Shown one piece after another: positions 10,401-20,516 of a DNA stretch of 64,000 nucleotides. A model generated the notes under the pieces. It was given only the letters and a program-made list of their open reading frames with translations. It was not told the DNA's origin and did no database searches. This DNA comes from Skeletonema tropicum. Taxonomy: Eukaryota; Bacillariophyta; Thalassiosirophyceae; Thalassiosirales; Thalassiosiraceae. Position numbers and translations under genes: made by a program. Position 1 is the stretch's first letter. The number at the start of each line of letters is the position of its first letter. The DNA is taken from the NCBI GenBank assembly GCA_037178625.1, contig CM074148.1:1-64000 (forward strand), given 5' to 3'.

Positions 10401-11850
10401 TCTGCTGGAAATCCAACCGGAGGAACTTTTTGCCAAGAGCACTGAGCAACAACAGTATTGGTTGAATGCGGCGGTGGCGAGTAGAGAAGCGGCCGGAGAC
10501 CTCACGGGAGGTAGACTGGACAATGAAAATCCGTCGATGGATCAACCAAGGACCGCTCCACAGGAAACAGACGTGACAGCAGCCACTAGCACCGACAAGA
10601 CGACTGCCACGAAGGCTCCTTTGCGTTTTGCCCCTATCTTTCAGCAGCAACTTCGGGCAGAAGCTCGGGCCTCCTCCACCCGGCAGAGGCCAAGGCTACC
10701 CCCAGACCTAGGGACGCAACGCACCGATTGTCTGGAGCTTCTACGACGTAATACGGATGAAGAGACAAGGACATTCTCCCCAAGGGACCTCTTCAGAGCG
10801 GTCCCCGAGACTTTTACCCTTGACATGGCAGGAGGAGATAAGGTTCACCGGGAAGCAATGCTCTCACTGAGACCACCACAATGGCTAAACGACGAAATCA
10901 TCAACAGTTTCCTCCGCAGGGTTCTCTTTCCAAAAGTGAACTCCCAACGGGTCTACTTCTTCACCTCCTTCTTCATGTCAGCACTCCTTCAGACTGGGAC
11001 AGACGGGCAATCAATTCCCATCTACAACTACAACAATGTGCGCTCCTGGGGCAATACGTTGAGACGGAAGAACGGGATCTTGGGGGTGCGGGAGATATAC
11101 GTGCCGATCAACCGGGGTAATCGCCATTGGTTGCTCCTCAAAGCCGACACCGTCCTCAAGGAGATTAAACTGTGGGATTCCCAGGGCAGGAAGGAGTATA
11201 ACCAGCGGTACCTAAGGGCTATGCTGCAGTATCTCAAGGATAAGTATCGAGAAATACATGGGGAGGCGAACGCCGATTGGGACAACTCTTGGCGACTCAT
11301 CGATGACTCAATGAACTCTCCACGGCAGACCAACGGATATGATTGTGGTCTCTTTGTCCTCGTCAACGCAACCCTACTGGCACAAAACATCCCTCTGTGC
11401 GAGAATTCCTACAACCAGGCGGACTTCCTCCTCAAAGAGACTAGGATGAGGATCGCAATGTTGCTGTGGTCTAGCAGCAGGAATCAACCAAGAGCTCCTG
11501 CCGCAGCAAGACTGCCTAGCCGATCGAATTCAACGGGTGGCAAGCGCAAGAGTGGTCACCTCGCAGCGGGCAAGCCTATCCCCAAGCCGGTCAGGGTAAA
11601 GACGGCTGGCTCAGGTTCATCGTGCAAGGAGCGCAATAAACGACGGAGAAAGGACAAGCGGATTATCCCAGGCGGCCCCAAAACTAGAGGTAAAGTCCAC
11701 GGGGACGACCCAACTCCAATGCAGCAGACAGAGTCCCTCCTTAATCAGAAAAGGAGCGCGGCATCGCTCGCTGTTGGGGATTCAACACTTCAGGCCACTA
11801 CCCAAAGACACGCACCTCCCAAGCGGAAGAAATGGAAGCTGCCAAACTGA
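4486..11850 (+). CDS. Non-LTR retrotransposon ORF2: APE endonuclease, RT, RNase H, zinc motif, Ulp1-like protease (2454 aa)
   Basis: One uninterrupted frame. Residues about 146-410 are an apurinic-type endonuclease: VLSLNINGLR, LGLQETNT, ISAYAPC, MMDANENA, GAIDGIWVSD, DHRPVVVDV. The RT core spans about 740-1050: FGHYKSM, KTAEDAILQQ, QVDAAQCYDRV, GLAQGNGAAPATWQ and catalytic YVDD at 991-994. RNase H spans about 1530-1670: TDGSYI (Asp1535), YRGEQLGMLA, CDNLGTI, HVKAHQDD. A CPNC zinc-type motif (Cys1793, Cys1796, with H and C near 1804-1809) follows. Residues about 2130-2310 match Ulp1/SENP (C48) peptidases: WLNDEII, His2214, Asp2231, Gln2281 and Cys2287 in a YDCGLF box, so the catalytic set is complete. 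The last about 130 aa are basic. Size and domain order are unusual, and the frame is intact, which suggests recent activity. Confidence 0.93.
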   Translation: MAQRQPLPPFARGNEVSHSSKRQRDNFAATATTNRQGRSARRANNFRRSHKHDNNSRTRNFRESNNTNTELDTNTMRQLLAERTKRNDDPSNRELAELLESQQSRSTETEGLRLEGLDKADTCSVSSKKVPVYGPLWVAHKGHETIRVLSLNINGLRLWQPNNTKMERLKHVLRDYRVDVLGLQETNTNFRAVNPSLQIAHTLRHGDDRIASVHAHNTRELHNIGNFQAGGTAVVLREELAGLPTTRGQDETELGMFCWFRTEPTNGVGTVFISAYAPCRSEGVGTYYQHIVRYIQSNHFDTNPKDLFRRELVAAIKKWRTLGDRVVLMMDANENALDGELSRRLAGNDINMREAVHRIMPGQKGPFTHFRGNDNGNGAIDGIWVSDDIELISACYLPFDPDLGDHRPVVVDVQTRSVLGTALCRIVPPKARKLNSKVPRVRDRYLELVRKGFREKHIDQKLSELEALASFPPTAPFIAQMEDLDNMVESVLVYAESKCRVLYPAHYEYSPAIQSWLDKRHLLKWILRHHQGKQVNKGNMRRFAKRRGLEQWLSTPVQELVDLYRSTKEHTRQLLADSPYLRKHFLNEKLNEAIANEREEEAVRVKAILRGEAQRKCWQGIKRATKAKDVMSVTRVEVVQDDGSVVEHTAKESIEEALKTELRTRFGRATSAPICQGALFELLGNFADTSAAVEILEGTFVPPPDTDPRTLLLFDEMASIWSRMGSGEISISVSQEDFQYYWRRVKERTSSSLSGIHFGHYKSMAHDDNLSQLMARKLSLTTTTGASPDRWARGLSVMLEKIAGVAVVNKLRAILLLEADFNFCNKLIFGHRMINSAREEGMIPEEIFSSKGKTAEDAILQQVLLYDIARVTKRPLLVAQVDAAQCYDRVALPAASLTLQAFNVPQSAVMSMLRPLHNMEFFLRTGYGQSESYFGGKEDGKHGLAQGNGAAPATWQQTSTTIVNAQRRSGHGITIECPITRKSVRQVGILYVDDTNLWAGLDEDDDLFSTAAKGQASISDWGGLLRATGGALKGEKCGVTIHHQSADGKGGWVYTDQQQRRQGEPDGAEMEDNDLSSLAFHVPTTSGATEPIDKLPTNKADNNLGLFARPDGKADQHFEQMKERVTTWTAQIKSGHIPVRSVWMSYSCQLWSGLRYGLGACSAPIAELKKGLSSADFYLLSSLGVTRSITREWRYLPPAFGGMGLNDLTIETTAATLASFLQHYDDKPHPAVKDRHLGFTLSVVIRHLQIELGVPDCPFSYDFRTWGHLATDSWIKSFWEKLDELGITLDLRCDDIPLPRRGDKVIMHMMVEMGLRGNDLLRVNRVRKAQEALFLSDITSANGKYLENHLLDGHWMDSDEGLLGKHRSGLLFGPEFPTAADFKLWKKYLLQIAPLNLMLEEPLREWLHPSHRKWRHFWNTETCAVEIHTDSTIREYVHDRDSGDRSHVLHPSRQLDGPSATLAPATILEYDNGSVRRMQRGPPLVAAPAHTNFASFWERLFSKGGTWMWQELACQEDPAWIVEAIHRGSLFCCTDGSYIKELSVDVCGAAWIMYCEETGKSLQGDFTERSKWAGSYRGEQLGMLAIHILLLTAEEHYEILSNANIFCDNLGTIHTFSTKYARIAAAAKNNDILRVLRKIQSRSKLVHRLSHVKAHQDDRVGYDALSIEAQLNVICDDRAKRALRRAVNTTAAHPATLSLPLESAVVIIGNEKQTADMAKELRYYIGKERAKQFYSDEGLMSPSIFDTVAWEPLRDLLGRRPQMFRLWYAKQCSGFCGTGQMITRWDKEASAVCPNCGCYETADHLNRCTSDIRRGLLSDCIENLLDWMRDHHTHPDLMIWIPRFIAAQGKRLFVDLPDKYGDRMSQETRQVGNSLDRIGWRHFTEGKVSVGLLQLQQNYLLGMRLRLTIDSWTKGFLDQLLSLTHTQWICRNLTKHHKTKGTKVLASREQIQKEIEHQLSLGTDGLPEEARCLLEIQPEELFAKSTEQQQYWLNAAVASREAAGDLTGGRLDNENPSMDQPRTAPQETDVTAATSTDKTTATKAPLRFAPIFQQQLRAEARASSTRQRPRLPPDLGTQRTDCLELLRRNTDEETRTFSPRDLFRAVPETFTLDMAGGDKVHREAMLSLRPPQWLNDEIINSFLRRVLFPKVNSQRVYFFTSFFMSALLQTGTDGQSIPIYNYNNVRSWGNTLRRKNGILGVREIYVPINRGNRHWLLLKADTVLKEIKLWDSQGRKEYNQRYLRAMLQYLKDKYREIHGEANADWDNSWRLIDDSMNSPRQTNGYDCGLFVLVNATLLAQNIPLCENSYNQADFLLKETRMRIAMLLWSSSRNQPRAPAAARLPSRSNSTGGKRKSGHLAAGKPIPKPVRVKTAGSGSSCKERNKRRRKDKRIIPGGPKTRGKVHGDDPTPMQQTESLLNQKRSAASLAVGDSTLQATTQRHAPPKRKKWKLPN

Positions 11851-12075
11851 GGCCACATGCAGGCTATTTCCCTTCGTGTTAGCAGATGCACTCTCACCTG
11901 GTTTCGAACGCTCCGGCGTTTAAGAGGAGCACCCGGCTCCTACGGGGGCACCCGTCTTGCTGTCTGGTAAGCCTTTCGGCAGTAAAAGACCGTACATTGT
12001 ACCTAAGCAGGTCCAGATTATACTCGTGTAGATATCTAATCTGATTAATTTTGTATTTATTTATTTATTTATTAG
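11851..12075 (+). other. 3' UTR of the non-LTR element: three hairpins and an ATTT tail
   Basis: Three short perfect stem-loops follow each other within 49 bp: AACGC/GCGTT (11907-11920), GGAGC/GCTCC (11926-11940) and ACGGG/CCCGT (11942-11955), each with a 4-5 nt loop. About 100 bp later the element ends in an ATTT microsatellite (about 12053-12073). Conserved 3' stem-loops and simple-repeat tails are usual LINE 3' ends recognised by the RT. No coding sequence is present. Confidence 0.65.
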
Positions 12076-12093
12076 GACGACGAGGTAGACGGA

Positions 12094-15000
12094 GTGGTAG
12101 AGAATGATATCAATAGTGGAGGGACCGCTACCACTGCTGACACCACCAGTCCAGCCGAGAGCAATGCTAGTGGAGAACCAACTGCAGGTACAAACCAAAA
12201 GGAAGAAGAACAAGAAGAAGAACAGATCCCCATGTTCACTTCTAGGTCGGAGAAAAATAAAAGAGAGAGGACGTCGTGTGGGTCAACAAATACCAGTCAT
12301 TGGGGTGAAACAGTGAAGGTGAGGACAGAAGAGAAGTACTTGGATAAGAGGCGTGCGACACACACTTACATCCGATGGGCCAAGGACGGCGTTGAGTATG
12401 ACAGAGCTAAATCAGCGGTGAACAAGATGTATGTACATACGCTAAATTACGGCATCGTTGACAAATTCTACGAAAAGGAGCCATTTGCAGCTTCCACGAA
12501 GGATGAGTTCAACAAGTCAATTAAGTCTTTGAAGGACGCTGTGAACAACCGGATTAAGACGAATGGAGTCACAATCGCCATCAAATTTGACATCACCTTC
12601 ATGGACAATCCCTGTTACGGCGAACACGGCCGTTCCAAAGAAACGAATCGATCGAGGCAGACTATCGAGGAGATGTTGAAATTCGAATATAAAATGAAGA
12701 CGCTGCAGCTGCAAACTTGCAGTGTCTGCCGCGAGAACAGGCTCGAATTTTCGGAGAAAGTCAAGGAGAGTGCCACACGATGCGAGGAGGTCATCTGCTC
12801 CACTTGCAGAACGAAGAAACATAAAGAATCGGACTATTTCTTGAAGAACAACTTCCACCCAGTCTGGTACGAGCGGGACAGCGAAGGAGTTATGAAGATT
12901 GACGAAAATGGCAATCCCGTGGTAAGATACGACATACCCAGTGAGCTGAAAGATCTGACTATGTCAGAGAAGCTCCTGATTCGGAGGTGTTCGCCCATGA
13001 TTCCGTCGATGCACATCAAGGATGGTATCTATGGCATTAACGGTCATTGCGTGTGCTTTCCTCAGGATATAAATAACATGTGCATGGAATTGCCACAGAC
13101 TGAGACGAGTATGGTAACATTTGTGCGGCATATCAGCAACCGCGTGACGGGGGAATCTATCAGCCGTCATTACAAAGTGAACAAGAGGAAAGTAATAGCG
13201 GCTCTCAAGTGGCTCAAACTTAATCACAGTGGATATCATGGAATCACAATTAAGGAAACCAATCTAGATTGGATCAAGAATGGATCATTGTATGACGTCG
13301 CGAAGAAATACACTCTGAACACAAAGCCCAGCAGACGAGATGCCGTGGCTGACGCCGCAGAAACACTGTCTGGCAATCAGACAGGTACACCAGAGGACAA
13401 GAACAACGAAGACGAGTTTGAAATGGAGACAGTACACCCGAACTACAACAATACCTTACCGAACTCGAAACAGGCCAAAATCGTGAAGGAATTTAAAGTT
13501 ATAGCCAATGCAACGAATCAGAAGGAAAAGGTCCTCAACTTCCCTCCCATCGACCACAATGCGCCAATAAAGTGAGTGTATTCTTTGCCATTGAATGATT
13601 CGATTGTGTTCAAATTACCACTCGATTTAGCTAAACCAGCATCTTTATCTTGTACTTGCAACATTATGCCAACGACAATCCATGTCAACCAATCGAAACC
13701 ATCAACAGTGAGTTTGATTCGACGGGACAAGTGTTCGTGAATGCATTCCCTTGGCTCTTCCCTGGCGGTATTGGAGACGTGTACGATCTCAGACGTGGGA
13801 AAGTCAAAGATATCCGTAGCTGGGCCACTCACTTGATACGGTACCAAGATGGAAGATTCATTAACGATCAGATGTTTTGCCTGTACGTCTTCAACATGCT
13901 GCAGCGTCATACGAACAATACCCAGGGCAATTTCTTTTACAAAGACAAGAACTTCCTTGGTGCGAGTGTGAGAATGCCACCAACTGTGGAGGAGTTGCAG
14001 CAGCAGTTGAGGCAGGGTGATATGAGCTATATTAACAAGTTGCGATACATCGCTAGGGGTATACGTGGATCAGACAGTTTCTGGAGGGGGAAGCAGGACG
14101 AGCTAGAATCGTGGATTGACTTCCATATTTCACGTGGACACGGTCCGCCTACCCATTTCATCACGTTATCTTGTGCCGAAAACTGGTGGCCGGATCTACG
14201 TCGTCTGATGATCAGCCTTGAGCGAACTGCACAAAATCTCAAACAGGTCGAATTGCTGCAGAAAAACGACTTCAAGGCCATGACCAAATCAGTCAAGAGA
14301 TTCACAGTGTATGTCAATGATTTTTTCATGAAGAGGTCGAAAGTCTTTCTCGACACAGTTGCGAAGGACGCGCTTGGTATCGAGCATTACTGGGCAAGAG
14401 TCGAATTTGCGCCAGAAAGGGGTCAGATACATCTGCACTTGTTGGGCATTTCCAAGGACAAGGCATATCTGAATGACTTCTATCGAGCAGACACGGAAGA
14501 GGAAAAGGCCAAAGTGCTGGAAACATACGCGACAAATGTGCTCGACATGACAGCCGACGTCGAAGTGAATGAGAACCACGTGTCGGACAGATCTCCCGAC
14601 TCAACAAATCCGCTAATGCATCGGTTCTGCGAAAGCGTGCATAAGGGAGAGGACGCCCGAATGCTGTGCCAGGAGTGCATGGTGCACCACTGCAATGTGT
14701 ATTGCCTTGGTACAAATACGAAATGCGAACGTCGTGAGTGTAGGTTTGGGTACGGTACGGAGACAGAGTACGGCAAGTGTGATACAGATGGGAAACCACT
14801 CAGCAAAGTATCGGTGATAGTAACAGATCAAAAGGGAGTGGAACACTTCCAACTACGCCGTACAAAGTCGCGAAAGTCATGTCAGCACAGTAGGACACTG
14901 TTGCAAACCTGGAGGGCAAACATAGATATCCAGCTACTGGTTTATAGGTCACATCCAGACAAACCCGATGTCAGCGAGATTGAGAACGTTTGCAAATATG

Positions 15001-18000
15001 TCGTAGCATACGCCAGCAAGAAGAACCACACGTCCAAGAAGGAGAAAGAAGCAGTGCAGAACATTGTGCAAAGGTAAGTGTGCTCTGAAGATGAAAGTTG
15101 TCTCTCACACTGAATTCAGTGCAGTTGTGTATTCCGCCATCTTCTTTGGTAAAACTGTGCGGTGCACAATTTTGCAAATTGAAACAAAATCTTACGCTGG
15201 GTAACCTCACTGTATTCCGCCATCGACTTTGGTAAAACTGTGCAGTGCACAATTTTGCAAATTGAAACAATCGAACACTGTTAACCCCACTGCTAACACA
15301 ACCTACCGCCACTATTAATTCTCACCTCCCAGCAAAAGCTCCGAGGATATAAGTGGTGTCCAAACATTGGTGAAAATGTCACTGAACTGGATGACAAGCA
15401 AAAGGCTCATCAGCATACAAGAGGCGGTGCACGAGATTGATAGGCTGAGTTTAACACTCTGTTCAGATGTGATCACTTACGTGTCGGTTCAGAATTGTCT
15501 GAAGCTACGAAAATCATCCGACCCTAAGCCAAACGACTTGGTCTATAGCTATGCAAGCAGGGAGGAAAAGTACAGCAAACTGACCTTGGATCAGTACTTT
15601 TACAAGGAGTGGTGTAGGAAAAAGTTCATGATAGACCCTGACAGCAATAGACGCATGAACAGGATACTCATCGCCAAAGGACTCAATTGCAGACCACGTT
15701 ACCCGGTGGACTACGATTATGCAAGAGGAATGTTGTTACTTCACAAGCCATGGAGCTTCGACAAACCACTTAATTTACGCGACAGACAGAGAACAATCAA
15801 TACATTCAAGTTGATGCTGCAGAAAAGACAGGTCCCTACAAGTGTTTGGACCGAATACCAGAGAGCTGTTAGATACGCGCAAGAAAAAAGGATCGAATGT
15901 GTGGCAAGAAAAGGGACAATTCAAGCAGATGTCAACATTGACGAGCTCGACGATGACGAGGTAGATCAACACCTGAATCATTTGCACTCGACCCAACTCT
16001 CTGATAGGAAAGTGGATGAGTTACTTTTGGGGGGCAAGAAAATCGACGTAGGATTGAATCACGATTGGTCGAAGAGCTCGTTTGATGGAGAAAGAGACGT
16101 AACAATACCAGGGGAGGAGTACACAGTCAAACTCAGAGAGCAACGTGCCAGAGCCATGATGGACGATCATTCAGGCGCAACAATACCCACGAAATCTGAC
16201 GGATCAAGTTACAACATCGAGGAACTGTCCGAGGAACAGGCGATGATCGTACTCGCCACTGTCGATACTGTGGTGAAATTCCTTGATAATGACGAGGATT
16301 ACAAGCCGCTACGAGCAACAATTACAGGAATGGGTGGGTGCGGGAAATCGCTGGTAATTAACACCATCATTTCCATCATCAGGAAGCTGACCGATTCGAA
16401 CAAGACAGTCCAGGTTGCTGCTCCTTCAGGCAGCGCAGCGTACAACGTCAAAGGGTGCACGCTGCACTCACTTCTGGGAATTAACGTACAGGTACCTTAC
16501 AAATCATTGGACGCAAAAAGAAGAGAAGAAATGTGCAATAAACTGAAAGAGCTGCTCGTACTGATGGTCGATGAAAGAAGCATGTTGGGCTCACACGTAA
16601 CATTCGGTGCAGAGGAGCATGTGAGAGATTGCGCATTTAATGGGCACAATAAACGGGAGAGGTGGGGCGGTGTCCCGGTTGTGTTGTTCTTCGGTGACGA
16701 CTACCAGCTGCCACCGTCCAACAAGGGGGGAGCAATAAACGGCTACCACGAATACCACAACAACGATAGGCCAAAAACAATGACAGGAAAGAGTAAAAAC
16801 AATCAAATATGCGATTACGAGGGTAGCAAAATCTTGACTGAGATGATGACGGATGTGGTCTTCATGTTGACGAAGAATTTTAGAGCAAAAGACAAGGAGG
16901 ATAGCGATCTCATGAACAGGATGAGAGTGGGGAACCAGACTGATGAGGATGCAAAGCGCCTGATCAAACTACACATAGACGAACTCGGAAAATATCATCC
17001 AAAACTGAGGGAAGAGGTAGAAAATGACCCAAAGACGTTGTGGGTATACGCGAAACGGGACGATATGTCCCAGAAAAATGTAGACATGCTGATCAAAACA
17101 CACGAACGACTGAAAGTACCAATAGCTAGGCTCAGGTGTCAATTCAGCAGCAGGATGGCGGGCAATAACACAGCATACCAGTCGCACTTTTACGGCAGGA
17201 GGCTATTCTACACCTTTGATGTGTGCGTAGGTGCACATGTTTGCTTGGAGTCAGCCAACATCGATCCCAACTCAGGATTGTACGTCTCAGCTATTGGGGT
17301 AGTTGTCGAGATCGTTTACGATAAGGATCGCTCCGTTGGACCAAACGGTAAAGGTGAGGTTAGCCTACCGAAGTACATTGTTGTGGATTTCCCTACATAC
17401 AAACCACCACCAGGCGAGGACCCATGGGACAAGAACAACCCAACGGTGAGTAAAAGTTGACACACGAAAGACACAAGACAATTGCCACTCTCTGCGAAAA
17501 CACTACTAACTCATTTCATACTGATACAAATGCATCCTACCCCAACTTATTGCGCACAGCACGTGCCAATCCCACCCTACGAGCAGATTTGCAACAGAGG
17601 ATGCTGCACCGCATTATTCATGCCATTGCAAATTGCCTACGCCATCACCATCCACCGCTGTCAAGGACTCGAAGCTGGATTCGACAAAGGAGACCGCTGG
17701 AACCGCATGATAATAGATCCAGCAGATGAGTTGTGGGAGATTAGCAAGTTTCTTGGAACAATGTACGTGGCTACCAGCAGAGGCAAAACACTTGGCTCCA
17801 AAGATCAAGCATACCCGTCGGACAGTGCCATATACTGGACCGGAAGCAACATTTCAACGAACCGATTAAAAAATTGCAAGAGAAAGCAAAATGGCCAGTT
17901 CTGCGAATCGTACAAGAAGCGAGCAAATTGGGTGAAATACTTGGAGGGGAAGGCAGAAGAGTCGAAGACAAGGTATAGCAAGAGAAAGTTGGAAGAAATC

Positions 18001-18171
18001 ACAGAAACATCGTACGCAGCAGCAATCAAGGGCAATTTCATCAAAGACAGGACAGACCTGACAACCAGGATTACCAACATCATAACCAACCCGAACAAGA
18101 AGTGGAAAGAAGCGAAGAAGGATCATGAAATCCCAAGTGATTACTTCGCAGGATCTTCATCTGGTGATTAG
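12094..18171 (+). CDS. Helitron Rep/helicase transposase gene with three introns
   Basis: Four coding blocks join in phase through GT-AG introns. Exons: 12094-13571, 13640-15073, 15333-17445, 17560-18171 (5637 nt, about 1878 aa). Introns are 68, 259 and 114 bp with donors GTGAGT, GTAAGT and GTGAGT; the last has a TACTAAC branch-like box. Content in order: a Helitron-like N region (FPWLFPGGIGDVYDLRRG, HFITLSCAENWWPDLRR), a Cys-rich segment, a Rep HUH motif HLHLLG (His about 757 and 759), a Rep Tyr region CKYVVAYASKK, then a PIF1-type superfamily 1 helicase with Walker A GMGGCGKS (about 1303-1310), Walker B LMVDERSML, FFGDDYQLPP, NFRAKDKE and IAYAITIHRCQG. The frame is open upstream only to 12076, and 12094 is a GTG, so the real start (an upstream exon, or the in-frame ATG near 12231) is unresolved. 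Rolling-circle transposition is the family role. Confidence 0.9.
15104..15272 (+). repeat. Tandem near-duplicate inside Helitron intron 2
   Basis: A block of about 65 bp containing TATTCCGCCATC, GGTAAAACTGTGC and GCACAATTTTGCAAATTGAA occurs twice within the 259-bp intron (about 15128-15188 and 15212-15270). The coding exons on either side are unaffected. Confidence 0.75.
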
Positions 18172-18326
18172 TAAAATTGATCACTGCACAGTTTTACAAA
18201 ACAGACACTTTCTCAACACAAAGAATACAACAACTCAATTAAGCGTCTGCATCTGGTGATCAGTAAAACATCTGCAAGCGCACGATTCGATATATCAAGC
18301 ACAGTTTTACAAAAAGACATTTTCTC
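18158..18326 (+). repeat. Imperfect direct repeat at the Helitron 3' end
   Basis: CATCTGGTGAT(T/C)AGTAAAA and CACAGTTTTACAAAA...GACA(C/T)TTTCTC occur at 18158-18214 and again, with about 20 bp extra in the middle, at 18251-18326. The first copy overlaps the last codons of the transposase. It lies in the expected 3' untranslated part of the Helitron. Confidence 0.6.
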
Positions 18327-20367
18327 GTGACGAAGAAAGACAAAAACTAAATCGACTAACGCCCGTGTAAAACCTGTATTTCTTTCTCGTACAGACCGAT
18401 TTAGATGCTCAAAAAGCGCATCTAGTACAGTCAATTTCTCGCTTTCAACAGGTACTTCTTGCTTTCTACATAGGAACACATACAGATCCTACGCCGGTAG
18501 TCTCTACCGAGGACTCTACGTGTCCCTAAAGTAAACCTTCTCACTAAAAAACACATGTACTGATTCCTACCTATAACTCTGTAGAATAATGGGGGTGAAA
18601 AATAATGAATTTTCCCACCTGTAATAGAAGGGCACCTGCGGCCCCCTATTACGCTGCTCTGCACTCCATGAACGGGGGCCCCGAGGGCCGAAAAGAATAT
18701 CTTGTGTTGTCTGAGCGCCTAAGTACAATACGCTGGTTGTTACTACTGCTTAGCTCGGGCACTCTATGTATGGGTTCGAGCCAATGATTCTTGTGTCCTG
18801 CATTTATTGATTGTAAACACATCTACTTTCTCTTTGCACGAAGTCCCACTTCTTTTTGTATGAATGCCTTCCCCTGCCCTTTCCATTTCTGTTGCGTTTC
18901 ACCGGTATTGCTCCAACACCAGTGTCCAATCATCTGATGAAACCTCTGTCCGGGTATGGTCCTCATCAGATGCACGAGATGGCACTCTAATCGATGCAGT
19001 TAAGGAATCATGCTAAAATCCATCGACCGCATCTAAAACACCGCCTGATGGTTGGAATTCTCTGTCTCGTCACAACGTTTTGCACCCAAAATAACACTTT
19101 TAAATTCATACTTCGTGTTTGCTTTGGAAAGATATCATCCGATGATACCAACGCCGCGCTTGATTCGACACTAATATTTTATCTTCCTCCCATTATAGTG
19201 ATGGATATTCTCTGGTTTTCATCATTTGCTGGGCTTTTTGCATCATGTGATATTGACACCATTAAAACCACCTTGTACTATGCAGCACGGACGATTGCAG
19301 CTCTTCAACATGTGTTCAATGCCATTGTACATTAACGGATTCATGACCTCCAATCTATTTACTCGATGCATCAATAAATCACTATCTATATCGAAGGATA
19401 GTGCAATAAAGAGATCAGTTCTCATCATGGCATCATATAATAGTCTACGTTGTGTGGTTCGGTGTTTGTTGTTGAATGAGACAGGGTGTTGGATAAAGAT
19501 TAAATTGCAGCGTCTCCGTCACAACTTCTCCTCGTCAATTCTATCTGCTGATACAAAATAAGATCATTGATCTGAATCTTTTGACTCAGGAAGCATGCTG
19601 CGTTCGACGCCATTCAAATACTTCACTAAATCATTCCTTTTGATTTCGTAGTTTCCGTTTCCTGTCAGCCATGTCTTAGCATCAATATTTTGAGGCTTTC
19701 ATCACTCCATCATTCTTCGGCACATGAGACAGAAGATGCTCCATTTGTGACTTTCGCAACATTCATTGCAAATGAGGGTGTACATAGGGTGTAGGGCGTG
19801 TCGATAGTACCAGTCCGCATCGGCCGACCACGGAGAGTTAAAGAAGTACGGTAACTCAAGGATTCACAGATGATTTGAGATACTCCATACAAAGGCAGTT
19901 TGAAAGAATGCATCTTGATATGGTTCTGCCATCTGTGTGGAGCTCTTGGACAAGATGGAGTACATCGACGATTCGTTCTCGACACTGCTGAAGTTGTGGG
20001 TGATAATGCCCACGTGAATGCCCCGTCTTCCTTTCAGATATCTACGTCGGCGTTTTTTATTTTTGAACTAAAAATATTGCAACGAAGCCCTCTATGAAAA
20101 ACTCCAACGTAGATTCTCAATACGAAGGACTTGTTAATAGTAGTTGGCTTGGGGACGCCGTCACATCTTGGTGTTGTGCAACTTTTGTTGTGGTGAGTGG
20201 TGGTGATGAAAATCGGGCGGCCCAGCGGGGATGCCCGATTCGTGGTTCTACAAAAAATCACAAAATGGACGACCATCTCTTTCTGGGATAAAATGGGGTT
20301 ATTACGTAGGAGCATACTAATTCCTACAAAATTTGGACTAGGCGAGGCACAATATATCGTAGCGTAG
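18172..20367. other. Gene-poor spacer between the Helitron and the LTR element
   Basis: Only short frames without recognisable content. A small hairpin (TAGATGC/GCATCTA, 18402-18424) runs into CTAGT at 18422-18426, which would fit a Helitron CTRR-T terminus, but the spacing is atypical. I see no other structure I can support. Confidence 0.5.
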
Positions 20368-20488
20368 TGTTAGATTACACGTACGTAGATACAAGTAGAG
20401 TACGGAAATACTCTAATCATTATCTTTTATCTCCTATCTAATCTATCAATAGCATCGATTGGAAGTAGGGAGATCGAGGATACTAACA
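20368..20488 (+). repeat. Left LTR of the TRIM-like element
   Basis: 121 bp, TGTTAG...CTAACA, preceded by the CGTAG target duplication and followed by a PBS-like GGTTATAGAGCC. Confidence 0.93.
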
Positions 20489-20516
20489 GGTTATAGAGCC
20501 TATACAATCACCAACA

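Noticed and set aside
18402..18426. Helitron 3' terminus (hairpin plus CTAGT)
   Set aside because: The hairpin overlaps the CTAG instead of lying about 10 bp before it, and no matching 5' TC end could be fixed, so it is not listed as a feature.
18715..18790. Possible tRNA because of GGTTCGAGCC near 18773
   Set aside because: The flanking bases do not form a T-stem, and no acceptor, D or anticodon arms can be paired.
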